Below, in pieces: positions 45,237-56,669 of a stretch of DNA of 64,000 nucleotides. Made by a program: the position numbers and the translations under genes. This DNA is from Aaosphaeria pasadenensis (taxonomy: Eukaryota; Ascomycota; Dothideomycetes; Pleosporales), in the NCBI GenBank assembly GCA_022813625.1, contig JAKLMB010000007.1:124001-188000 (forward strand). Reading direction: 5' to 3'. Within the stretch, counting starts at the first letter, position 1. Each line of letters opens with the position of its first letter. The notes below the pieces were generated by a model. That model was not told the DNA's origin. It saw only the letters and a list, made by a program, of their open reading frames with translations, and did not search any database.

Positions 45237-48200
45237 AATGGGTCGTCGTCGGGTAGTTTGTCGTGGAGGTCGGGTCGTGTTACGATTCGAAGTATGAGTG
45301 AAGGAGAGAGGGTGACTGCAGATCTAGCGTTGCATGTGGTGAGAAGAGCTGAGCAGAGTTGAGATCGACTTGGCCACCGATTAGATGGATCAAGCAGTCA
45401 GACGGATGAAAAGAAGCAGCTCACAACGTCCAGGAAGACGGGCGCAGTGCTGTTCTTTGGGTGATGCGACTGGTGCTCGAGCCTGTGGTCCGGGTCCGTG
45501 TGCTCGTGCTTAGGCTCCGGGTCCGTGGGCCGCAAGAGTCTCAGCGAGGCCGATTTGGGACGAGTACCGTTGGAAGGATTCAATGAAGCGTGACTGCTGC
45601 GGATGAGGACGAGGTGATGATGATGGCTGAGGTGGTGGTGGAGGTAGGTGTAGGAGGAGGAGAGGAGGATGGATGGGAGGAGACGACTAGAGGGCGAGAG
45701 CGGTGATTGGGGGTTTGAAGGGATCGGATAATAGCCGGACTCGATCGAGATGGAAGGGAGAGTACTTCTGATACGGCCAAAGGGGGGGTTGAGTAGTTAT
45801 GAGGAGTGGGAGTGGTTGAGAGAGATGGCTGGATGGGGGAGAGAGAGAGGGAGGGAGGGATGGAGGGGGGAGATGAAGATGTTTGCTATGCGTTAGGGGT
45901 TGTTCCAAAGCCAAGGCAAAGGACACACAGAAGAAGCGGAGAAGGTGAGTGAGTGAGCAGAGCAGGTACTCGCAGGCAGGCTGGCCACTGGCCACTGTAG
46001 ACTGTGGTAGGTCTACCTAAGGTGACTAGACAGGCAGGCAAAGAAGTAAGTAAGAGAGGCTCGTGTGGTAGTGGTGGGTGTGGCGAGACACTGGGTGGAG
46101 TGGTGCGAAACAGCGAGGCGAAGAAAAGCTCACTGCAGCGGTGCAGGGCTGTCTCCGTTGGATGTGTTATATTCCGATGATGAGATGGATTGTGTATGTA
46201 TGTTCGGTTTGTATGTAATGTTGTTGTTGATGATTGATATATGAGGCTGTTATGGTGGAGGATGAGGAAGAGGTGAAAGTGGAGGCGTGGTGGTGGTGGT
46301 GATTGTATGGGAAATGAGATGGGAGATGGGATGGGTGAATTAGAGTGGAGATGTGTAATTAGGGAGGTTGAGAGGGAAGGAAGGAAGGGAGGGAGGAAAG
46401 GGAAGGTGCGGCACACAGGATAGCACAGAACAGGCAGGCAAAGCAAAGCAAAACCCAGCAGAACAGCCAGCAAGCAAAGCAAAGGCAGAGAGAGGAGATA
46501 ACTTTAGCAGCACCAGCAGACAGTGGAAGCAGGCCGAGAGTTAAGGGTCCTGGTTCTGGGCTGGGCTGGTACGCTGGCTTGGGTTTAGGGTAGGGCTCTC
46601 ACTGGCTCTCACTGGCTCTCACTGGCTCTCACTGGCTTGTTACCGGCTTGTTGCTGGCTTTCACCGAATGGACTGGCATGACTGGCCACCTTCTTACTGG
46701 GCTGGGCGGCAACAACGGAGGAGAGAGAGGAGGAGAGCGACGGTCATGGACCTCGTGGATTCGATGGATTCGTAGACTCGGAATCATGGGTCAAGGGTTC
46801 CAGAAAAGAATAATAAACGGCCACTGATTGGCTCGGAGCTCTTATTAATCCATCATGCCACCAAACACTCAACACTCTTCTTTTTCTTTACACAGTACTC
46901 TCTCTCTCCCTGCCGGACTTCAAGGATGATGCCCCCTTCTGGACAACCACGCAGGATTGTAATACACCGTACCCTAGTCTTGGTCAATCACTCCTCTTCT
47001 CCAAATAAACAATTCTATAATTCTACTAATAGATCTTCAATCTTACCATCACTTCCCCATCACTCCATACTAAGACTTTATATGTCTCTTCATTACAATC
47101 TACTCGACCTGACATCTCCATTCTGCCCTTTACCAATTTTAGCCTAGCACACATGGCATACCCCGAAGGCCATCCTCTTTTTTCTCATCCTCATCGTACG
47201 GTGAGTATCTACGAGGTATTGGGTACATGAGTTTATACCAGGTCCTCATCACTATTTCAGTACAGGTACGAGTAGATCCACTCTGGACTTGCTGTCATCA
47301 CAGTAGAATAGTTCTACTCAGTACAGGTTGAGCATCATTCATCTCATTACCTGCTCAAAGTGGTCTAATGCCACTTCCGCTCCCTCCTCTGTCCTCTGTC
47401 CTCTCCACCGCACTGCATCCGCCTATCTGCTATCAATCTACTTCCGCTCAACTAGTTACCTCCTAATCCTTGCGGTGACATATCCGCTCGTACTCGTTGT
47501 CACTAATTGACGACTCCAACTTCTTCATGTCGTATCCGCATCCGATGGATGGTGGAATCAAACTGAAAGGGAAAGGGAATCAAAGAACAGACTGAAAGAA
47601 ATAGAACCAGCGTGCATATCCATAACCTCCACTCCGCCTGGTGGGATTCTGGATTCTGGATTCTGGTCCCGAAATAACGGACCATACATACACATCACGC
47701 GTTGTGTGGCGTTGTCGGACGGACATGGCCAGCCTGCAACCTTCCTCCTCATCAATAATCCTCAGAATCTTCACCACTAACACGGAGCCAGCCAGTCAGG
47801 GTAGAGCAAGTCATTCTACTCCGTACAATATGGCTGTATGAACTGTTCAACACACTCTTTCTTCGCCTAGCACGACTGAAATTTTCTTCTTTGCTTCTTT
47901 TTCTTCGTCTCTCTTTGTCCTCTTTTGCATGCGACCTCCACTCCGCCGCCACTTACTCATCCTGTCCGCCCGCCTAAGAGTCTACCTAAGACACCGCACC
48001 CTAGCTTTGTCTTGTCCTGGCTTGTCCTGTCTCTGTCTGTAACAAACCCAGAATGCGCTTTCCGCTGGAAGACGCTGGGGCCCTTTTTCCCATTATTCCC
48101 TTTGGTGGCGTCCAGCCTAGTTCCCCCTCTCGAGGGATTCTTTACTTCCGACAGCCCCAAGCATAAACGATCCAACATCAGATGTTACAATACCAGACCC

Positions 48201-49808
48201 GTCCACTCAACCAAGCCGTCTCCCAAGGGGGCCACTAATTACCGCCGGTGCTGGTGCTGCGACTGTTACTGCTACTACTACTGCTGCTGCGACAGGCCCT
48301 AAATTCGTCTACACTTGCTGGCACTCCTCCATGGCCACCGGTGTCGTAGCACAGGCTGCACTACTCGTGCATTCTAAGTATGGCGCAGAGTAGCACAGTG
48401 TCGTGTCGTGCACATTATCGAGGAATCATGCTATTATGGTACTGTGTCACTCGGATGAAACCCTGTCGTGCCGCCCAATAATGTAGCCTATTCTGGAGAT
48501 CCTCGACATACAGGTACTCGTGGGACACCGTGCTGCAAAGCAATAATAATCACATCGCCGTGTCCGAAAGTCACAATCCGCACACGCACTCTTCCGATCA
48601 TCTGGTATGATCATCTGCTTACTGTGTGTACATTACTCCATGTTTTGGCGTCAATAATGCCCATGTTCGGTTCTCCATGTCGATCCTCAACGGCCAAGGT
48701 TCATGCGGTTGCACAGTGAGGAAACTCTACAATACTCGGCATCTCCTCGGCCTTGGGCATAGTCCCCGAGACGGTTAACTAGCACTCCTCACTCTGTAAC
48801 TAACACGAGTAATCACTCGTGATGGCCTTTCATCATCAATTGGTAATCGTGAAGAAAAACGAACTGTAGATCATGTTTGCTGATCCGGCAAACGAACGGT
48901 TTGATATCACGTTGTTCCCATACGCGGATGGATGCATTCTGCTTCCGTGTCGTATTTCCTGTTCATTGTCTTTTCTACGAGTACGAGGTATGATTACCTG
49001 TGTGTAACTAACATGTTATCTATTTGGCGCTATCGGTGCGCCATCTTCATGCGTCGCCATGCAATGTATGCGCTGCCAGTTGGCGGCCCCTCTTTTCTTG
49101 ACTACAGAGGGGAGAAGCTCGGGAGGGAGGAAAGGAGGAGACGGAGGAGATGGGCCCTTGAGGGGTGGAGTGGAGAGGGAAAGGACTTCTGATTTTATCC
49201 ACACTGTATGAGTGCCCTACCTCATAGGAGTGAGACTATACCACGCGCCATCTTACTACTCACTTGAACAAGAATGCATGCAATACAAACAACAAAGAGT
49301 CGACTACTCCATCCTCTTCCCTCAGATGTATCTATCATACCAATTACTCCAACCTGTGCGTATTTATTTACAATCGCTAGCTGTGGACGGCTGAAACAGT
49401 CCTCTCCTTTATTTGACCATCCACCAATGTTTGATTTCGTGCACATGCCCTTTTCGTCCCGTCTCCTGCATACGGTTATACAGCTGGCCAGCTGAAAAAA
49501 AGTACACCAGCCACACCGTGCGAGAATGTAATACCATCTTCAGGTCTCAGATCGCCGCAATGGCTCCTCAACCTTATCTACACGCTCACCCTTTGCCCGT
49601 TCATGGTCGCCAGAGGGACGTGTTATTTGCGAACGCGCTCTATGTTTCGGGTGGTGTAGATGCTTCGGCGAAATAACGTCATTGCTACAAAACAATTCCA
49701 CCGCAAAATACACAGGCCTCGACGTGTAGCGCCGACCACGACCCCCGAACACCCCCATTCCTACCAACTTCTGCGCCGTCGTCGTCGTGGCACGCACAAT
49801 CACTCACG
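45237..49808. other. Longest gene-free stretch, about 4.6 kb between divergent genes
   Basis: Separates samB (leftward) from the CorA-like gene (rightward), so it holds both promoters. The first 1.2 kb is full of GGAGG/GATGG and TGG runs and is probably a long leader. A tandem repeat lies at 46594-46633. Short ORFs throughout lack protein character. Unusually large for this window; a non-coding transcript is possible but not shown. Confidence 0.5.
46594..46633. repeat. 10-bp tandem repeat, 4 copies
   Basis: Four perfect copies of GGCTCTCACT, followed by diverged GGCTTGTTAC-like units to about 46660. Confidence 0.85.
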
Positions 49809-51968
49809 ATGACTTCGCCGACAGACCCAAAAGTGCCCGACGTAGCATCCACCGAGGGTCAACAAACACAGGCTCAAAACCCCCCTTCCTCGCCGCATCT
49901 GCGCTTTGGACCCGACCGCGAACCGCTTAGACTCGACACCTCCGACAACACACACTCTCGCAAGCGGAGTGGAACCTCGAACACATCCACAGCTCCTTTC
50001 CCAGACGTCGGTTCCCTTCTCTCGCCCATTCGCTCCATTCGCTCCGTCAATTCTGGAGATTCGGGTCTCCGAAGACGGCCCACGCGTTCGAACACCATTC
50101 GAAATTATGCGTCGCCCACACGGCCGACATGGGAAGAACCAGGTGCAGAGCCAGGCGTAGATACCACAAAGGAAGTCGAGGTGCATCACACATTGCACAG
50201 GGAATGCGACATCACGGTCGTGGACTTCTCCGACGAGAGAGTCGAGTCTCACTCGCTGAACAACACAACGCTCGACGAGTTCCTCTCCCGGCCCAAGGAG
50301 TCGTGGGCAATGTGCAGATGGATCAATGTGAACGGCCTTAGTTGGGACGTCATCAAGGCACTCGGAAACCACAAGAAACTACATCGCCTCGCAATTGAGG
50401 ATCTGATGAATACGCGGGGCCGCACAAAAGCAGACTGGTACTCGGATCAAGCTTTCTGTAAGTCGAAGTGTTCTCCACATGGTTTTCCCCTTTTGCACAA
50501 CCTACGGATCCGGCAATCGGCCCGCCGAATAACTTGATACAACACTTTATAGAACACAACTAACAACATAACAGTGCTTCTGACTCTATCCAAATTGGTC
50601 AGAGTCCCAAGTGACTCGGATTCTGAGAGCAGCGACTCTGATTCAGATTCCGACGACGACAATGAGAAGCCAAGATGGCCAAGACGCTCCGACCGAAAGA
50701 AGGAAAAGTCTAGATCTTTCGTCGCACGTGTCAAAGACATCTTTGGTATCAACCAAGGACCCTCAATCCACAAAGACGTGGAACGGACTTGCCCGGCGCC
50801 AGAGAAAATCTTTGATCCCAGAATCGCTGGTCGGACGCGCCATGACGCCACTCCGCCAGACACGTTCCGCACCCTTCAGCGGTACCGTGGAGGCCCCAAT
50901 CAGGACCGGATCCTGTACATGGAACAGCATTCGGCGCTGGCGAAGAGGAAATTGGCCGTCAACGTCGAGCAAGTATGCATATTCATATGTGCAGACAACA
51001 CGGTAATTTCCTTCTTCGAGGACTCTGGCGGGGAGATCGAGGCGCCGATGCTCTACCGTCTGAACCTGGAAGACACCATCCTCCGCCGCAGCTGTGACGG
51101 CAGCATGGTCGTGCAAGCCATCCTCGACGCCATCATCGATCTCGCCATCCCCGTCGTAGCAGCCTACGAAGACGCAATGGGCGAGCTGGAACTCGACGTC
51201 CTTCGCGACCCTGACATCTGGCACTCCCAGGCCCTCTACATCCTCACATCGGAAATCTCCCTCCTCCGCAACACCATCCAACCCATCATCTCCCTCATCA
51301 ACGCCCTCCGAGACCACCGCTCCGAGCCCGTCACCACCCCAGGCCACAACGGCCTGCCCACCCGCCGCACCATCTCCTCCATCGCCATCTCGCCGCTCGC
51401 CCATACCTACCTCGGCGACGTCGAAGACCACTGCATCATGATCACGGCCTCCCTGGAGCAAATGCGGCGCGCCGCCGACAACCTCATCGACCTAATCTTC
51501 AACACCATGGGGGCCTACCAAAACGAAACCATGAAAGTCCTCACGGCCGTCACCATCTTCTTCCTACCCTTAACCTTCCTCGTCGGTTACTTCGGCCAGA
51601 ACTTCGCCCGCTTCTCCGGCGTCACCGACCACTCGGACGGCTTCTTCTGGATCATCGCCGCCCCCGTCATGGTCGTCACCATCCTCATCCTCCTGAGCTT
51701 TAGGATCGGCAGGGAGTGGCGCCGGTGGAAGGGACGGTGGCAGCTCAGCAAGGCGAAGCGCAGGTCGCGGCCCATGTACGAGACGAGGAAGGGGGTTGCG
51801 GGCGGGTTGGCGGTGTCGATGGCCATGGCGATGCCGCAGCAGGGGGGCGTCAATGGAAGTGGTGGGGATGGAGGTGGTCGTGGTGCGCCGCGTGGGCACA
51901 GCAGGATGAAGAAGAAGCAGACATTGTACGCGAAGAATATGAAGGGTCAGATTGGCGGGTCGTTTTGA
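49809..51968 (+). CDS. CorA-like divalent metal ion transporter (680 aa)
   Basis: Exons are 49809-50457 and 50575-51968; the 117-nt intron (50458-50574) has GTAAGT and AACAG ends and joins SDQAF to LLLTLSKLVRV. Seen: about 105 disordered residues, a CorA soluble domain (CRWINVNGLSW, LGNHKKLHRLAIEDLMN, then VCIFICADNTVISFFED and helix-rich sequence), and an acidic Ser/Asp insert at about 229-246. The long stalk helices lead to DNLIDLIFNTMGAYQNETMKVLTAVTIFFLP. TM1 (537-556) ends in the pore motif GYFGQNF at 554-560 and TM2 is at about 574-593, followed by a basic and Gly-rich tail. Known: CorA/Alr1/Mnr2 proteins are pentameric Mg2+ channels. Odd: GQN (557-559) replaces the canonical GMN, so the ion carried is uncertain. 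Confidence 0.85.
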
Positions 51969-52432
51969 AGACAATGGGGGGCTTTTCGGTCGATCGTCCT
52001 ATCTTGCTGTTCGTTTCGTCTCGCTGTCCTACTGCCTGTCTGGTCGTAATTATACTGTTCATTTGATACCCACCCCCTTTCAAGAACCCTATTATAGAAA
52101 ACAAACTACGAGGTACTACTACACTGAAATACAATATATTTATATCATATCACTCTTCCTATTGATGTCTCTTCGATACCACGGCCTTTCATTCGACAGA
52201 CGTACGTACGGCTGTATACTCGTACTTGATAATTCACAACCTAAACATCACTCAGCCATCACTCAACACTAAGACGTCAAACTCTTTTGTCTTTAACAAT
52301 AGTCATTTCACGGTGAGATTACGTATCTCCTTCTCCCTGCTCATCCCCATCCCCATCCCCTCCTCTGCATTTCTTTCTTTTCTTTTCCATCCTCTCCCAA
52401 GTTCCGCGGATATGTACATAAGACCTCGATGT
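51969..52432. other. Intergenic: convergent 3' ends
   Basis: Between the convergent CorA-like and MFS transporter genes. AT-rich runs near 52120-52150 and CCCCATC repeats near 52345-52360. No gene seen. Confidence 0.5.
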
Positions 52433-54417
52433 CTACGAACTCCGCCGTTCAACGTGAACTTTCTCCCCCTTGCCCTCCTCGTCCGTCGACGAGAACGCCG
52501 CGGCGTCTTTCTCACCACCCTCGTAGCCATGTTCGTGTGCATGTGCGGCGGAAGTCGCGCTCATCCGTCGCCTTCTCGCGCCCTCAACCCCTTCATCCTT
52601 CAAGAAAATCTGTACCAAATCATCAGCCTCAATCCCTCAAAACTCATAAACTCATATGATGTGGGTACTCACCGAATCAATCTCCTCCAACGTATAATTA
52701 CTCGTCTCAGGATACCACTTCCACACCACCCCCACAAACACAAACGACAGACCCCCGAAGAGCAGATACGTGCCCCAGCGCAGGCGGTTGACGAGGATGG
52801 GGGAGATCATGACGACGAAGAAATTCCACATCCAGTGCGCGGCGACGGAGATGGAGACACCCCTAGCGCGAGCTTCGAGGGGTAGGATTTCTGGGCCGTA
52901 GACCCAGGGGACGACGTTGACTATCGTTCACCTTCGCGTTAGCAATTTGTTCATCTGGGGGGAAAGGGGAAGGGGAAGGGGGGTAGGGAAGACGTACTCG
53001 TCCCACCGAAAATAAGCATCCAGAGGAAGAAGAAGGCGATAGCGGCGGAGGAGGTAGTGGTGTGGCCTGGCTGGAGGAGCCCAGCGGCGCACACCATGCA
53101 GATTCCGAGGCCGAGGCAGCCCCAGAGCATGGTGGGACGGCGGCCCATGCGGTCGAGCGCGAGGGCGGGCGCGAAGCACCCGATCACGAACATGATTTGT
53201 ACGCAGCCGCCGACGATCTGCGCGGTGCGGGCGTCGAGGCCGACGTTTTGGGTCAGGATTGTTGGGATGTAGTAGACGATTAGGTTGGGGCCGACCTATG
53301 GGGGGAGGGTTAGGTGTTAGTGGGTGAATGGATGGGTGGGGATGGGGATGGGGTGGAGGTACCAGTTGGTTCATGAGGAGGGCGAAGTAGGCGAGCATGA
53401 CGCGCCGGCGGGTCTGGAGGCGGTCTTTCTTGAAGAGGGCGCGGTTGCTCTTGACGTTGGATTCGGTGTCGAGGGCGTTTTCGATGGCGCGGATCTCGCC
53501 TTGGATGTAGGGGTCGCTCTCGGGAAGGTCGAAGACGGCGCAGAGGACTTCGATGGCTTCGGCTCGGCGGCCGCGCTTGAAGAGCCATCTGTTCGGATGT
53601 TGTCAGTATGTGAACTATTCAAATGTATGAAAAGAAGGGGGTAATTCTACCGTGGCGATTCAGGAAGACCGAAGATGAGGGCAGTGACGATGATGGCAAA
53701 GACGAGCTGGAATGCGATCGGGAATCTCCATGCAATCGAGCCTGAGAGATACGAAAAGCCAAAGTCCATCCAGTACGAAAGTACGATACCGACGCCGATG
53801 AACATGACTTCCCATGACACTTTGCGACCTCGCTTTTCCGCCCGGCAGAGCTCGGATTGGTAGGTTGGGACCGTGGAGCTGTCGATGCCGGTGCCTAGGC
53901 CAGTGATGACTCGGCCGACGACGAGATGAGCCACTGTGAAGGCGGATGCTTGGAGTGTTGCGCCGACGAAGACGAATGACTGGAAAGGTTTGTTAGTTAT
54001 GTGATGTTAAGGGGGAGACGGGGAAATGTAGTCGTTACCATTGCAAGCCACATGGACTTCCGTCGTCCCAAACGATCACCAGTGTAGAAATTGAGAATGC
54101 ATCCGCCCAAAGCACCGAGACAGTACGCAGACACGATAGCGCCGGTTTCGGTATCATTCTGAGATATCATCAATCAATTGAGAAGTTCCACGGTTGGACA
54201 GATGCTCGCTCCTTACCGGGTGATTGAACTGATTTTTGAAGTCTTCCATCTGCCAAGTTTTGTCAGTAAACGATCTACAATGGCTCTAAAATCACAATAC
54301 CTGTAGAATTCCACCTAATACGCCCTGGTCGTAACCGAAGAAGAGGAAAGCAGCAAGACAGACGCTGGCGATTCCTCCGCGCAGAGGTGCGCCATCTTTG
54401 AACCAATATCTACCCAT
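52433..54417 (-). CDS. MFS sugar transporter (hexose-type), 8 exons (515 aa)
   Basis: Exons on the complement, first to last: 54301-54417, 54217-54249, 54159-54039 (written low-high 54039-54158), 53651-53979, 53363-53588, 52998-53295, 52673-52920 and 52433-52609. All introns are 51-77 nt with GT-AG ends and every junction keeps family sequence. Seen: GYDQGVLGG in TM1, the exon-2 peptide MEDFKNQFNHP, DRLGRRKSM in the first cytosolic loop, GRVITGLGTGID with the EL-RAEKRGR region, the PESPRWLFKRGR hallmark, VYYIPTIL in TM7, DRMGRRP, and PETSNYTLEEID at the end, all features of the sugar porter family. Known: these proton-linked or facilitative carriers import hexoses, disaccharides or related compounds across the plasma membrane. 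The specific substrate cannot be told. The C-terminal tail is polar. Confidence 0.9.
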
Positions 54418-56669
54418 ATTGACGTTTCAAAACGGTGACGATTCGACAAATTGATCGATAGCAGTAGTCAACAGCAGTATGTATATAACATAACATATGC
54501 AAGAATTTCTCGACACCAGTATTATCCTCAACAAACTGCTTCCCACTGCAGAAGTGTAGATCTCCCTCAATGGCAGGAGACCCATCCATCTTATATACGA
54601 TCGCCAGCACCTGAAGTCAGGTCCTGGGAATTTTAAGGTATACCCTTTTGGGTATGTCGATATCCTTGGCCGACGACGACGACGACATGCCATCCAACGT
54701 CTTCCTCACGCGTTGCGGTGTGTGCCATGGCCATGGCAGCGCAAGGTCGTAGTAGCCTCACAAGCTAGCGTCCTTCGTGGAATCCGGGGTCCCCACAGCA
54801 CTCCGTCATCGTTAGTACGATCCGGAAAGAGATCATCGTTCGCCCTCGGGCAGACCTACCGTACGCAGCTGGGCACGCTCAGATTAATCCCCGATAGTAC
54901 TGTAAAACTTGATGGGGGAACACAGGCCAAGACGCCTTTCCTGCTGCAGAACTGTTCTACGATGTTTGGGTATGTGCAAGTCATTCGATGGGTGAGGGTT
55001 CCAGGGAACTGAGTCGAAGCCTCGCTAAGGGGGGGACGAGGTCGACAAGCCTATCGAACTTTGAGGAATGGCGGAAGAACATTCATCATGGCTTCCAACG
55101 TTCGAACGTCCTCCCATACGCCGCCACACACGCGACTTGCACGTTGCATACACCTATCGTTCGATTTCGGAACCGCAGAAAAATCGCACAAAATCTCAAA
55201 CTAGTCCTTCCATGCGAATTAGCACATGCACAAAGGAATTCCCTAAATCCTCTGCAACACCCAATAAGCGTCGTCGCTAGTCGCTTGGGACTTCGTCCGT
55301 AACCAGAGTCAAAACCTGGTCTACAGCGCTCTCGGTAAACCTTCTCCAGGAGCCGGCAAGAAACTACGAAGGTAGTTGCTTCGAACCAAGGATGGTCCCG
55401 AGTCGATTTATACCCCAATTGGGTAATCCGGATCGTTTTGTTGACAGGGGCAGGGGAGATTTTTGATGGACTTCAATTAATTATGGCGGGAGTCGAATGC
55501 TTTTTTGCATGTTGTGTTTATTTACCTCGGAAGCTTAAATTTGGTGGTTTATCTTGGGTATCGATGGATGCATGTCAATGTACCTCAGCAGCAACGATTC
55601 ATACTGTTATGAGGAAAAGAAACGACATCTGAAGAGTTGGTATCGAACTTTGACCCTCTTCGCCGTCTTCCCGACCAAGATCTAATAACTTCCTCAATCT
55701 ATTCACGCTCGTCCTGTTCGACCATTTGACCCTATCTATAAACCCAGCAAGCCAATCGAGCAACTGAATCTTCTCACCGCGCCTCGTCAAGAATTGCCCG
55801 CACCAGATAACCAATTGCACACCATTGATGCCGCAGCCGACGTCCAGCTCCGAAAGCATGACGCCGCAAACGAGTCTACTGGCGCCAGGACTTTGGAGTG
55901 TCGCAGATACAGATGCTTGTATCAATACAGTGGCTTCCCCTGAGCTAGCCAATGGGTTGAAAAACACACATTCATGTGCTCGTAGATGCAATAGCATGGC
56001 TCGCTGGTACTATACTTCTTGCGGTAAACCGCGAGCATTGTCTTCGCGGCGTAGTACTGCTGCCAGCCTAGGACTGAACAGACGCAGGTGTGAGCACACT
56101 GCATAACAAATAGCTATAACGATACATGTTCCTGCTCAGCATGCCATCTACTCAGACACCTAACCGTAGGGGAAGCTTCCAATCGGGAGGGACTGTAAGA
56201 CCAAGGCTTGAAGGTCGCCGGAGGGGCCTCCTCCACGAAGCCAATGCTTCTTCGAGGGCGCTCGAACTACTCCCGGTCATCTGGCTCTGGCCAATAGTTA
56301 CCTTTCGGAGGATCTTCTGGATCTGTCGAGCGTCGCTTCGCCGCCGTTCAAGCTCCTGCTGCGATCGGAAAGCCTGATTCTCTTGTATGCCTGCAAAGCG
56401 AGGAGTAAAATCCGTAGGGACGATGTGTAAATGGATGGTTTCTTTCCTGCCTGAACTGTATGCCATGAGTGTCTTGCTGGATCCCTATTCCCATAATTTT
56501 CTTACCTAGAACTTGCTGACAGTCCTCCCATTATGCGTCTTTTTCAGCCTAGTCGAGGGTGTTGGCAGGAACATCCCGAGACATGTGGGAGTGATGTATC
56601 CAGTTACCACCGATACGGCTCGGTTCGATTGACAATCTAACTAACCGTAGATTCTGTCGTAGTCCTCTT
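54418..56669. other. Intergenic, about 2.2 kb, possible decayed or spliced gene
   Basis: Promoter of the sugar transporter at the left, then sequence with no intact gene. On the minus strand, 56152-56466 encodes a protein-like stretch (RSQQELERRRSDARQIQKIL), and 55599-56104 has others (GWQQYYAAKTMLAVYRKKY; LLDWLAGFIDRVKW). They could be exons of one small leftward gene or remnants; I could not build a convincing splice model. Confidence 0.3.

Noticed and set aside
45398..46482. Minus-strand ORFs upstream of samB
   Set aside because: Leu/Pro/Ser/His-only composition derived from purine-rich leader DNA; no conserved features.
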